Source: CAYMCO01 sp964388955
Lineage (GTDB): Bacteria; Chloroflexota; Anaerolineae; Anaerolineales; E44-bin32
Reading direction: 5' to 3'
DNA length: 42,484 nucleotides
Assembly: GCA_964388955.1 (NCBI GenBank)
Contig: CAYMCO010000043.1
Location: forward strand, 1-42,484
The notes under the pieces are model-generated. The model did no database searches and was not told the DNA's origin. It worked only from the letters and a program-made list of their open reading frames with translations. The position numbers and the translations under genes are program-made. This document shows, in pieces, positions 32,844 to 41,638 of this stretch; within the stretch, counting starts at the first letter, position 1, and every line of letters starts with the position of its first letter.

Positions 32844-33518
32844 ATGGATGCATTGCGCGTGTTGATCGTTGATGATCATCCCCTCTTCCGGAAGGGCATG
32901 CGGGCGCTGCTCGCAACTCTTCCCGACATGGACGTCGTTGGAGAAGCGGCAACCGGGCAGGAATCCATCGAACTGGCTGCCTCAATGCAGCCGGATGTTG
33001 TATTGATGGATTTGCAGATGCCCGATGGAGGTGGCCTGGCCGCCATCCGCCAGATCACGACCACCAGCCCGCATGTTCACGTCTTGGTGATCACCCTGTT
33101 TGAGGATGACGATTCGGTCTTCGCCGCCCTGAGGGCCGGGGCGCTGGGATATGTTTTGAAAGATGCCGAGGAGTTGGAAATGATGCGGGCGATCCGGGCT
33201 GTCGGGAGCGGTGAAGCGATCTTCAGCCCCGCCATCGCGGCACGGCTGATGGGCTACTTCGCTCACACTCGGATGTCCATTCCAAAGGAGGTGTTTCCCG
33301 AACTCACAGGCCGCGAGCGAGAGATCCTGAACATGATTGCTCGTGGCGAAACCAACGCCACCATTGCGGGACGGCTGACCATCAGCCTGAAGACCGTGCG
33401 CAACCACGTCGCCAACATCTACAGCAAACTGCAGGTGGCCGACCGGGCGCAAGCCGCCATTCGTGCTAGGGACGCTGGGTTGGGGAAAGGCAGAATTGAT
33501 GCAGATCACAAAGCGTGA
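32844..33518 (+). CDS. NarL/FixJ-type response regulator (partner of kinase at 30527)
   Basis: A 224-residue protein. The receiver domain begins MDALRVLIVDDHPLFRKGM, phosphoacceptor Asp 56 lies in VVLMDLQMPDG, and the Lys of YVLKDA is in place. The C-terminal LuxR HTH starts PELTGREREILNMIARG and ends near AIRARDAG. It lies four bases after the kinase stop, with GGAGG within the kinase's last codons acting as ribosome binding site, so translation is coupled. Confidence 0.96.
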   Translation: MDALRVLIVDDHPLFRKGMRALLATLPDMDVVGEAATGQESIELAASMQPDVVLMDLQMPDGGGLAAIRQITTTSPHVHVLVITLFEDDDSVFAALRAGALGYVLKDAEELEMMRAIRAVGSGEAIFSPAIAARLMGYFAHTRMSIPKEVFPELTGREREILNMIARGETNATIAGRLTISLKTVRNHVANIYSKLQVADRAQAAIRARDAGLGKGRIDADHKA

Positions 33519-33797
33519 GGCGGCTTGAAGCCCCTCGCTGGATTGCGCTCTGCATGGCTCGGGTAGCCCTTGTGTGGAACATCCCGGGAATCAGATACCC
33601 CTACCGATTGGCAGCAGCCTCGCCAATCTACCCAGGGCCAGTCTGCCATCCTGTGAGCCACCTACGCTCGCCGCTCTTTGTTCTCGCAACACCTCCCATC
33701 AGCATCGAATCTCATGATTGGATCGCAATCCGCGGAGGAAGAAAAACGCGAGGGAGATCCGACGGCATATTGCGAGCCGGGAAGGCGTCAAGGTCCC

Positions 33798-35279
33798 TCA
33801 AACCCCGCAACTGCTCCCCTGGCTTGGCGCCTGGCGGATCAATCCATTGTCCGCCAACCACGCGTTCACGCTCTGGAAACCGCTCCCGGAGAAATAGGTG
33901 GAGCCGACGGCCGCTCGCGGATCGAGATCCGAGAAGTCCACGCCTTTCACCGCCTTGGAATATGCCGCGACCTGCAACATTTGCTGAGGGAACCAGAAGG
34001 CGTTGGCCGATTTTGCGGCTTGATACAATTCCTCTTCACCCACACCGTTGGAAGCGAGCAACTCCAGCAGACCGAGCATCGCCATGCCATGGTTGCAGTC
34101 CGGGAAGATGGTGGGGTTGTTGCAGCATGGGCGAAACACCCCACTGGCTACGCTTTCGACTGACTCTTGCTGTTCGTCAGTGAGACGGAGGATCTGGGCG
34201 CTGGAATATAACTCCGTGGGCGCCTTCGTCCCCAACGACCATCCGCCTGTGGACGCGAATCGCCCGATTTGTCCATCGGAATAGGCGATCATCGGCCCCT
34301 CATCCAATATCGAGCTTTCATTGACCAGTCCCAATGCCCAGAAGAAATTCAGCAGGAAGTGCGCGTTTTCCCGGGACATCACAATCCCTTCATCACTGCC
34401 CTCAGTCAAGATGCTCCGCTGCTCCTCGGTGAGTGGATCTCCGCCGCGCTCGTAGATTGCAGTAAACTTCTCCTCGTCTATGACCCCGGAAGCCAACAGT
34501 TGGGGCCCAATGTCCCCAAACTTCGCCTGGAAAGCGAATCCCTCCGCGGGATTCACCTGCTCCGCCAATCCGGGCAAATCCACAACTGCCGCTGGGTCCG
34601 CCGCCGGGCTTTTCGCGCTCGTAGTGGAGAAATTCACCTTGAGTCGTTCTGGCGCCAGAGGCAGAGCGAACACGGCGGTGATCGCCGCCACCAGCACCAA
34701 GCTCATCCCCCAACTATTGTTCCAAACAAGGATTGACGGTGAACCCTCTTGGTCCACACGCTGATCCGATCCGGCCGTCGCCGCCTCCTGGCCTGAAGCA
34801 TCGCCTGCGCTCGGCCAAAGGGCGACTGCCAACAACATCACCGAAACGAACTTCAGTTCCAGACCTTGGAGCGGAAACGCGGCCAGCCCTCCCTCGATCC
34901 CCAGCCCCGCGAGCAGTGGAGCCCCGCAGGTAGGGCACCCGACCGACAACAGGCCAACTAGGCCCCCAAGCAGGCTCGTCCCCAGCCCATGCCAGCGGTC
35001 AGCCGCGGTTTCACTTGTGATCGCCTGAATCAGGGCCGGGCCAAAGACAAACGGGATGGCCACCATCAGAAAGAGCGAGGCCACCGCATAGAACGGAGTG
35101 GTCATATTCATCAAGCCGTTGAGGCTGGTCACCTGCATAAGCACGATGTATTCCAGCAGCAGCAGGTTCAGACCCAGGCTGAAGGAAACCAAGCCCCGGG
35201 TCAATGCGGGGGTTGTCCTCAGTTTCTCTTCGGGATCTGAAACCTCTTCCATCTTGCGAAGGCTCTCACTCAACTCCAT
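33798..35279 (-). CDS. Membrane protein with CPTCG and CCNNPTIFPDCNHG motifs
   Basis: A 493-residue protein. The N-terminal half has about four helices, with GCPTCG at residues 114-119 close to the third. After a linker and another TM helix (about residues 180-200) comes a soluble domain of roughly 270 residues, carrying ALLLNFFWALGLV-type helices and, at residues 385-398, CCNNPTIFPDCNHG. These cysteines and His could bind metal or do thiol chemistry. It resembles uncharacterised proteins from Chloroflexota, and I cannot name a family. ATG 35279 has GGAGGAT upstream; a GTG 24 bases earlier lacks one. It is monocistronic between two signalling operons. Confidence 0.82.
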   Translation of the reverse strand: MELSESLRKMEEVSDPEEKLRTTPALTRGLVSFSLGLNLLLLEYIVLMQVTSLNGLMNMTTPFYAVASLFLMVAIPFVFGPALIQAITSETAADRWHGLGTSLLGGLVGLLSVGCPTCGAPLLAGLGIEGGLAAFPLQGLELKFVSVMLLAVALWPSAGDASGQEAATAGSDQRVDQEGSPSILVWNNSWGMSLVLVAAITAVFALPLAPERLKVNFSTTSAKSPAADPAAVVDLPGLAEQVNPAEGFAFQAKFGDIGPQLLASGVIDEEKFTAIYERGGDPLTEEQRSILTEGSDEGIVMSRENAHFLLNFFWALGLVNESSILDEGPMIAYSDGQIGRFASTGGWSLGTKAPTELYSSAQILRLTDEQQESVESVASGVFRPCCNNPTIFPDCNHGMAMLGLLELLASNGVGEEELYQAAKSANAFWFPQQMLQVAAYSKAVKGVDFSDLDPRAAVGSTYFSGSGFQSVNAWLADNGLIRQAPSQGSSCGV

Positions 35280-35303
35280 CTTATCCTCCGTGGTCGCTTC
35301 CAC

Positions 35304-35774
35304 ATTGCTCAGAGAACCTTGATTTCAACTCAGATCACAATCGCTACCCCTCCAGTAAATCGTATCTGTTGGCGCTCCGAAAGGGCAATTCTGCCTATAT
35401 CAACCCGACAAGGGATAGGAGTAGAGTCATGTCTGCGTTGAGAGGAACCCGCCACAACGATATCCGCCATATGATTGGAGTGCGACCTGAAGCAGGTCGA
35501 GAGGTTAGATCCCAGCTTTAGGAGACGCCGCTGTGACGCAATAACGGGAACATGATCGACGGATCTTCAGGTGGTGGCGAATGAATAGCTCCAAAGGGGC
35601 GCGGCTCCAATCTTTCGCTTGGAACGTGGCGCTCCGGCCGCGTTGGCGAGTATCGTGGGCGCCCGCGGCTGTGCCAGGAGACCTATGCGCCGTTTGGCCC
35701 ATCGCCCTGCGGGCGAAGTGCCCTCTCGATCCATAGTCCTTCGGCTTACAATAGACCTTGTGGAGGTGAGCCAT
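35304..35774. other. Intergenic gap between divergent genes
   Basis: No convincing gene is seen. TACAAT at 35747-35752 may be the -10 of the DUF2085 operon, with no good -35. The last bases (GGAGGTGAG, 35762-35770) are the ribosome binding site of the gene at 35775. Confidence 0.4.
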
Positions 35775-36542
35775 ATGGCTTCAACAGATGTATCCATCCA
35801 TGGGCCAGGGCGCAGAACCACAGCCATCACCTTGAACCGGGCGCTCTACACGCTAGGCCGGAATTGGCTGCTATGGTTCGCCCTCCTGTCCGGGATCTGG
35901 GTTGGGCTCCCGTGGTTGGCTCCGATCTTCATGCAGCTCGGCTGGGATCAAGCAGGAAGGGCCATCTATTCGTTCTATTCCCTGCAGTGCCACCAGCTCC
36001 CCCAGAGGTCTTACTTTCTCTTCGGCCCCAAACCCATGTACTCACTTGATGAGATCCGGCTGGCCTGGAAGGACACACTGGACCCGGTTGTGCTGCGCGG
36101 GTTCATCGGAAGCAGCTCCCTGGGATATAAGGTGGCCTGGTCGGACCGCATGGTTTCCGCATACGGCAGCATCCCGCTCGCAGGTTTGATATGGGGTCTG
36201 GTCCGGAGGCGCCTTCGACCGCTGCCTATTTGGGGGCTGATCCTGCTCGCCACCCCTATGGCGATCGACGGCGCGACCCACTTTCTCAGCGATCTTGCGG
36301 GAATTGGGGCCGGGTTCCGCTATTCCAACGAATGGCTGGCATCGCTGACAATCCACGCCTTTCCCACCACATTCTACGCCGGGAACGCGTTGGGCTCCTT
36401 CAATTCCTGGATGCGGCTGATCACCGGAATCCTCTTCGGCGTCGGAGTCGTGTGGTTTGCCTTTCCCTATCTCGACTTCGCGTTCTCCGACACGGTTCAC
36501 GCCATCAGAGACAAGTTCGCCCACGCCGGGGTGGAATTATGA
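35775..36542 (+). CDS. DUF2085 family membrane protein
   Basis: A 255-residue polytopic protein. The signature CHQLPQRS lies at residues 72-79 (Cys 72, His 73, Arg 78), typical of DUF2085, and DGATHFLSDLAGIG follows later. It has about five TM helices. The Cys-His pair suggests a redox or metal role, which is not established. ATG 35775 has GGAGGTGAG upstream. The stop overlaps the start of the response regulator gene by four bases (ATGA), so the three genes to 38907 form one operon. Confidence 0.9.
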   Translation: MASTDVSIHGPGRRTTAITLNRALYTLGRNWLLWFALLSGIWVGLPWLAPIFMQLGWDQAGRAIYSFYSLQCHQLPQRSYFLFGPKPMYSLDEIRLAWKDTLDPVVLRGFIGSSSLGYKVAWSDRMVSAYGSIPLAGLIWGLVRRRLRPLPIWGLILLATPMAIDGATHFLSDLAGIGAGFRYSNEWLASLTIHAFPTTFYAGNALGSFNSWMRLITGILFGVGVVWFAFPYLDFAFSDTVHAIRDKFAHAGVEL

Positions 36543-37213
36543 GTGAAGGAAATCCCATCCGGGTCGTGCTCGCCGATGATCATGGGGTGGTGCGCGCGGG
36601 TATCCGCAAGTTTCTCGAGAGCGCCGATGACATCCATGTGGTTGCCGAAGCTGATAACGGATCTCAGGCCATCGAGGCGATTGGGGAGCACAATCCCGAC
36701 GTGGCGGTTCTGGACATCCAGATGCCCGAGAAGTCAGGCATTGATGTCACGCGCTGGGTGCGCGCAAAGGCGCGCGGCACCGGCGTGCTCATTCTCACCG
36801 CCTATGATGATGACCCGTATGTCATGGCCGTGCTCCAGGCAGGCGCCAATGGCTATGTCTTGAAGACGGCCGACTCGCAGGATATCATCCAAGCGGTGCG
36901 GGCGGTACACGAAGGCAATTCGGCCCTCGACCCAGCAATCACCCAGAAGGTGATGGCCTACGTCTCAGGCAGACCGCGTGCCATGCCAGTGGAGGAACTC
37001 ACCGAACGAGAACTCGATGTCTTGCGGCTGACGGCAAGGGGGTATACAAACAAGGCGATAGGAGTCCAATTGGGTATCAGCGACCGGACGGTGCAAGGGC
37101 ACCTGGCCAAGATTTTCGACAAGCTCCAAGCTGAGAGCCGGACCGAAGCGGTAATGCGCGCCGTATCGCTGAAATGGTTGCCCTCCGATATCGGTAAAAT
37201 GCCCGACGGATGA
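36539..37213 (+). CDS. NarL/FixJ-type response regulator (DUF2085 operon)
   Basis: A 224-residue protein. The receiver starts PIRVVLADDHGVVRAGI, phosphoacceptor Asp 59 lies in VAVLDIQMPEKSG, and LILTAYDDDPYV and YVLKTAD follow. The LuxR HTH begins EELTERELDVLRLTARG and contains RTVQGHLAKIFDKLQ. It overlaps both neighbours by ATGA, indicating strict translational coupling. It should act with the kinase at 37210. Confidence 0.97.
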   Translation: MSEGNPIRVVLADDHGVVRAGIRKFLESADDIHVVAEADNGSQAIEAIGEHNPDVAVLDIQMPEKSGIDVTRWVRAKARGTGVLILTAYDDDPYVMAVLQAGANGYVLKTADSQDIIQAVRAVHEGNSALDPAITQKVMAYVSGRPRAMPVEELTERELDVLRLTARGYTNKAIGVQLGISDRTVQGHLAKIFDKLQAESRTEAVMRAVSLKWLPSDIGKMPDG

Positions 37214-38907
37214 AATTCAGCCTCGACGGATTGCGCCTCCAGCTTCTCGGGCTGATCATCGTGCCCTTCAGCCTGCTCGTCCTCGGCTTGGCCATTGGAG
37301 GCGTCAGCATTCATCAGCACGCCATGCGTCGGCTGGTTGCAGAACGGGATGAGCGCGCGGTTCGCGCCGCAGCCAGCGCGCTCTCGCAACAGCTCCTCCA
37401 CAGAGAGGATTCCATCCATGCAGTGGCCCTGCGATTGGAGGACGACGTATCCCCGGAGATCATCATCCAAGATTCTGGATACCTGGCTGAAGATTTCGAT
37501 GCGGGCCTGGCAATCCTGAGTGCCGATAGCGATATACTCGCCAGCACGGTCCCGGCAGAGAGCTGGTCGGGAACGGCCTTCGGCCCTTTTCTCTCCTCGT
37601 TGGGCGATGGCGCAAGCGCACTCTCGCCCCCGCTCCTGGACGCTTCAGGCGAGATCGCCGTACTGGCCGCTGAACGGCGAGCGGGGCGGATCGTCCTGGG
37701 CGCCTCTTCCATCCCCGGCCTTATGCGCATGACAACCATCCCCCTCATCGCGGACACGAGCGGCTACGACGCGTTCTTGACAGACTCTACCGGTGCCGCT
37801 CTGGCAACGATTGGGGCTGGCGTTTCCGACGAACAACTCCAGAACCATCCCGGTGTCCAGGCGGCTTTGCGAGGGGAGACCGGCTCCTCGTACCTTCCAG
37901 CGCAGGACGGGGAGCATGTGGTCGCATTCAGCCCGGTCCTGCCACCAGGATGGGCTCTGGTGCTTGAAGAACCGTGGGAGGCGGTGGCCAGCCCGATCCT
38001 GAATATTTCCCTCGTAGCGCCCCTGACCCTCATCCCGGTTCTGCTCGTCGCACTGGTCGGGCTGTGGTTCGGCGCCCGCCAAGTCGTGGGCCCGTTACAG
38101 CGGCTGGAACTCAAGGCTCAGATTCTTACAAAAGGCGAATTCGACGCCGTGCGTGAACCCGTGGGCGGAATCGCGGAAATCCAACACCTCCAGGAAACAC
38201 TTGTTCTGATGAGCCAGCGCATTCTCGCCGCACAAAACGCCCTGCGAGGGTACATTAGCACCATGACGCGCACGCAGGAGGACGAACGCAGGCGCCTGGC
38301 CCGCGAGCTCCATGATGAAACCATTCAAGACCTCATCGCCCTGGGCCAGCAGATCCAGATGCTTCAGGCGGACCTCCGCAGGCAGGGGATGAACGATGTC
38401 GAAGGCCTCCAAGACCTGCAGAGAGCCACCCAGGAGGCGATACAGGGGATCCGAAGGCTCTCCCGAGGGCTGCGGCCTGTTTATCTGGAGGACCTGGGGT
38501 TAGCCCCTGCCTTGGAGATGCTGGCCCGGGATGCCCAAGCTGACCTGGAAATCCCGGTAGCATTTGATGTCCACGGCGAGGTTTATCGCTTGGGCGCCGA
38601 TATTGAATTGGCTCTCTACCGCATTGTACAAGAGGCGCTTTCCAATGCGGCCCGTCACGCGCAGGCAAGGCACGTCTGGCTGGAACTCCTCTTCGACGTG
38701 GACGGACTGCGAATAACTGTCCGGGATGACGGAGCGGGATTTCACCCACCCGAAGAATGGAGCGAACTGGCGCGACAGGGTCACTACGGGCTGATCGGCA
38801 TATATGAGCGCTCGGTCTTGATTGGGGCGAGACTACGGCTGGACTCCTCTCCCGGCGAAGGGGCGCGAATCTCAATCCGGCTCCCGCATCCGCCAAACGC
38901 CGCTTGA
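37210..38907 (+). CDS. Sensor histidine kinase, NarL type with extracytoplasmic sensor and HAMP
   Basis: A 565-residue kinase. TM1 (about residues 10-33) and TM2 (about 268-290) frame a Cache-like extracytoplasmic domain. A HAMP linker (ARQVVGPLQRLELKAQIL) follows, then HisKA_3 with RRRLARELHDETIQDL (His 368). The ATPase domain has EALSNAARHAQA, VRDDGAGF and GHYGLIGIYERS. All motifs are intact. The ligand is unknown. It overlaps the response regulator gene by ATGA and is the last gene of the DUF2085 operon. Confidence 0.95.
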   Translation: MKFSLDGLRLQLLGLIIVPFSLLVLGLAIGGVSIHQHAMRRLVAERDERAVRAAASALSQQLLHREDSIHAVALRLEDDVSPEIIIQDSGYLAEDFDAGLAILSADSDILASTVPAESWSGTAFGPFLSSLGDGASALSPPLLDASGEIAVLAAERRAGRIVLGASSIPGLMRMTTIPLIADTSGYDAFLTDSTGAALATIGAGVSDEQLQNHPGVQAALRGETGSSYLPAQDGEHVVAFSPVLPPGWALVLEEPWEAVASPILNISLVAPLTLIPVLLVALVGLWFGARQVVGPLQRLELKAQILTKGEFDAVREPVGGIAEIQHLQETLVLMSQRILAAQNALRGYISTMTRTQEDERRRLARELHDETIQDLIALGQQIQMLQADLRRQGMNDVEGLQDLQRATQEAIQGIRRLSRGLRPVYLEDLGLAPALEMLARDAQADLEIPVAFDVHGEVYRLGADIELALYRIVQEALSNAARHAQARHVWLELLFDVDGLRITVRDDGAGFHPPEEWSELARQGHYGLIGIYERSVLIGARLRLDSSPGEGARISIRLPHPPNAA

Positions 38908-38961
38908 ACCATCGGGCTCTCCTGCGCCATTTTGCCTATCCCCCCCTCGGCTAGATCACGC

Positions 38962-38990
38962 TCGACGAGGGCTCCAAATCCCAGTAGACT
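38962..38990 (+). promoter_or_regulatory. Promoter placing transcript start at the ATG of 38998
   Basis: TCGACG (38962-38967), 17 bases, then TAGACT (38985-38990). The predicted transcript start at 38997-38998 coincides with the ATG, so the gene would be leaderless. No ribosome binding site precedes this ATG, which fits. Both hexamers are partial matches (4 of 6). Confidence 0.4.
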
Positions 38991-38997
38991 GTCTCTA

Positions 38998-39369
38998 ATG
39001 ACGGAAAAACGGTTGTCTCTCCCCCTTCCCTGGCCCGAAGTGTGGAGACGTCTCGAGAAGTCCCTCAGCGACAGCGGGCTAGAATTGGTCCGATCTTTCG
39101 ATCTGCAGTCCGCGCGAAGTTCGCTGGCTGAGCCGGATCTCTGCCCGTGCCCTTATCATGGCACCAGCAACTGCAACTGCCAGTATATGGTCTGGCTCGT
39201 GCGCCGGGAGGGCGGGGCGCCCCTCTCATTGGCGATCCATGGCCACGATGACTGCACGTACATCACGATTTCGGGGGAAGGCGACGCCCAAGCCGATGAG
39301 GGCGCCCTCGGCCCTCTCTACCTGGCCATACGCGGGCTCACACCGATCACTGACCCGCCATCCCCTTGA
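38998..39369 (+). CDS. Small Cys-rich protein, possibly metal-binding
   Basis: A 123-residue soluble protein with a compact motif LCPCPYHGTSNCNCQY holding Cys 49, Cys 51, His 54, Cys 59 and Cys 61, followed by HGHDDC (His 81, His 83, Cys 86). These suggest a metal site. The strands and helices otherwise look like a small alpha/beta domain. It lies 90 bases after the kinase gene. It is not a family I can name with confidence. Confidence 0.7.
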   Translation: MTEKRLSLPLPWPEVWRRLEKSLSDSGLELVRSFDLQSARSSLAEPDLCPCPYHGTSNCNCQYMVWLVRREGGAPLSLAIHGHDDCTYITISGEGDAQADEGALGPLYLAIRGLTPITDPPSP

Positions 39370-39498
39370 CGGTCGAGAGGCCGCCTGGCGCCATTCGGGG
39401 ATGGAAGTGACATCTGCACCAGAGCCTCGATCGGGAGCAAGAGAAATGGGCAAACGACGACGCAATTCGCGCAACAGATCCAAGCAGCATGGACCTCC

Positions 39499-39669
39499 AT
39501 GGTCGGATTGGTATCCATCGCTTCCATGGGGTTGGTCGGATACCCGGCTGGGGAGCTGGCCTTCGCACCCCGGCCGCATCGCGTCCATTGGGGCGCAGCG
39601 CCGCTTGCGGGATCCGTCGGCTGGGGCACCGGTCGACTCTATTATCTCCGCAGAGGGGACATCGTTTAG
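39499..39669 (+). other. Possible membrane-protein fragment
   Basis: One frame reads MVGLVSIASMGLVGYPAGEL, and ends HWGAAPLAGSVGWGTGRLYY and LRRGDIV. The end resembles the C-terminal helix of a small membrane protein. The frame stays open upstream, back to the stop of the gene ending at 39369, but lacks any start codon before 39499 and has no ribosome binding site. The rest of 39370-39766 shows nothing else. Confidence 0.3.
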
Positions 39670-39766
39670 CGATCGATCATCAGGGTAACAGCCACCGGAA
39701 TTTTGCTCACCAGCGGAGGCATGCACGTCCAATCGAGGGAACCGGCATCATAGGAGGTAGCGGGCT

Positions 39767-40243
39767 GTGGAGGTTGAAGTCATCGGTCTCAGGTTCAGGT
39801 ATCGTATCGGGAGGCCGGCGCTTGCAGGTATGTTGGGTCTGCTATTGGGGGCCTGTGCGGCCGCCGGTCCCCAAGCGCCACCCTCAGATGGCTTCGGGCA
39901 ACCGGCTCCGGTGGAGGGTGGAGGCCAGTACACGGATATCCTGCCTCAAGAGTTGGAAAGCATGCTGGAGGAGAAGGACTTCTTCTTCGTAAACGTGCAC
40001 GTGCCCTATGAGGGCCAAATCCCAAACACGGATGCCTTCATCCCCTTCGATCGCGTGCGCGACCTGATCGACGAGCTTCCCGAAGACACCGGGGCTGAGA
40101 TCGTCGTTTATTGCCGGAGCGGCAGCATGAGCGCCAAAGCGGCCACCGATTTGGTGCGCCTTGGCTATTCGAATGTGTACAACCTAGACGGCGGTTTCCG
40201 TGCCTGGTCGGCGGCCGGTTACGATTTCATCCCCCCGGATTGA
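39767..40243 (+). CDS. Rhodanese-domain lipoprotein
   Basis: A 158-residue protein. The signal peptide RPALAGMLGLLLGAC ends with a lipobox at Cys 30, so it should be a lipoprotein outside the membrane. The rhodanese domain has VNVHVPYEGQIPNTDAFIPF and the active-site loop CRSGSMS with catalytic Cys 116. It probably transfers sulfane sulfur or acts in periplasmic-type sulfur or redox handling; the substrate is unknown. The start is GTG 39767 with TAGGAGGTAG seven bases upstream. Confidence 0.9.
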   Translation: MEVEVIGLRFRYRIGRPALAGMLGLLLGACAAAGPQAPPSDGFGQPAPVEGGGQYTDILPQELESMLEEKDFFFVNVHVPYEGQIPNTDAFIPFDRVRDLIDELPEDTGAEIVVYCRSGSMSAKAATDLVRLGYSNVYNLDGGFRAWSAAGYDFIPPD

Positions 40244-40812
40244 TCCGATCGGGATTTGGCCCCAAGTCAACGGAAAATCATATCTGCAGTCATTCGGGCC
40301 ACTCTCCCGAGAAGCACTGCTCGGGGCGATCACGGACGCACTCAACTCTTCCGGCCGAGGCTTATTACCATCCACGAGCATTCGCCTGGACCTTATTGCT
40401 CCGAAAGCCAAAGCCCGCCTGCGCGCAATCTGCACCCAAGCCCCCCTCCCGACCGGCCTCGGCGCATGCCAACCGGATGGCCTGATATTCTCCCGATCGA
40501 AGAGCCGGCGAGCGATTGTGGCAGATCCGCGCGCAGACGACGGGCCTGGCGCATCACACCGCCCCAGACCATGTGCAATGGGGTGTGGGCCGCGTATGAG
40601 AGCGGATGACCGGATCCGGGAAGAGACAGAATCCCCTTCCCGCGGAGCCAATTCTCCCTCCAAAGCAGAGTTCTCTTGAGCCGCCACATCCCAGAGGAGG
40701 TCAGACGCTGCCGGCCGCGCGCATGAGTGCCTGCGGCTGGCAGGGCACGAAAGCGTTCCACCCAGACGCCTTGGCTCGGTCGAGTTTACAACCCTAGATC
40801 ATTCTTTATCAG
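40244..40812. other. Apparently decayed or non-coding stretch
   Basis: Long frames exist on both strands but overlap heavily and lack start signals. One plus-strand frame includes SREALLGAITDALNSSGRGLLPS, which is faintly protein-like. No terminator or repeat was found. Confidence 0.35.
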
Positions 40813-41206
40813 TCAATACTGCTCGCGCGTGATCTCCCCCCTGGCATATCGCTGTCTCAATATCCCGGCCGCCCCTCGGATGTCCCGCCCCTCGTCAACA
40901 TTCTGGGTCCAGCGCCGGATTCTCCAGCATGCCAAGCATCGAAATAGGATCGATGATGGAGATCGCGCTCCCCCCACTTTCTTCGTAGACGATGACGATC
41001 CTTGGTAGAAGCAGCCCAATCTCCGGGTCCGCCTGCAGTGCCCGGTGGGCCGGCGGCGTGTGGCAGGCCCCCAGGATCGTGTACTTTCGGAGATCCACGT
41101 AGAGGTTTCTCCTCAGCATCGCCTTCGCACCCGCCTGGGTCAGAACTCCGAAATCCTCATCCCCATCATACCGAATCCGACCGTCGGGGTGTACCTGAGA
41201 TTCCAC
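40813..41206 (-). pseudogene. Frameshifted DUF302-domain gene with SHOCT-like tail
   Basis: The minus strand encodes the DUF302 core: LTQAGAKAMLRRNLYVDLRK, YTILGACHTPPAHRALQADP, EIGLLLPRIVIVYEE and ISMLGMLENPALDPE. It stops at 40895. In another frame the text continues DEGRDIRGAAGILRQRYARG and EITREQY, ending at 40813, which resembles a SHOCT domain. The DUF302 N-terminus is also incomplete. A frameshift near 40900 and an upstream deletion would explain it. Confidence 0.6.
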
Positions 41207-41638
41207 ATCGTCTTCGGCCCGTACTCGGGGGTCACGGCCCTGGTGACCGGATTTGCCAGCCCATCCATGGCGCCAACCCCCGTGCTCTCTTCGATGATCT
41301 CGGCGCAGGCACGAAGGTCGTGCGCAAGGTCTTGCTCATTGGATTACCTCGATTTGGGTCTGCATCGATCTGGGCCTGAGTGATGTGCTGCTTGAAAGCA
41401 TATTCGAGACGAAGGAAGCCTCGATGTTCCTTGATTGAGGCTTGTCCAAAGGTTTCAACGGAATCCCTCCACAAGCCCTGTGCCGGTCCGCTTCGTACAA
41501 AGGCGGGGCAAGGACTTTGAGAGTTATCCGGCCCATTTGCATACAAATCCGCAAGGCGCCGTGGGTAGGTTGAAAGCGCCGTCTGGCTCGCCGGATATCG
41601 GTGTGGCCCTACGCATGGTGCGCCTCCAGTGAATTCCG
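41207..41638. other. Degenerate stretch upstream of DUF302 remnant
   Basis: One minus-strand frame reads QDLAHDLRACAEIIEESTG and then LANPVTRAVTPEYGP, with fragments that may belong to the lost N-terminus or another dead gene. It ends in RYTPTVGF, similar to the first strand of DUF302 domains. Nothing intact is seen. Confidence 0.35.

Noticed and set aside
36191..36538. Extension of the second response regulator upstream of 36539
   Set aside because: It would overlap most of the DUF2085 gene in another frame. The ATGA junction and the receiver start fix the start at 36539.
40200..40679. 159-residue plus-strand frame after the rhodanese gene
   Set aside because: It overlaps the rhodanese gene's end by 44 bases, has no ribosome binding site, and only a short part looks protein-like.
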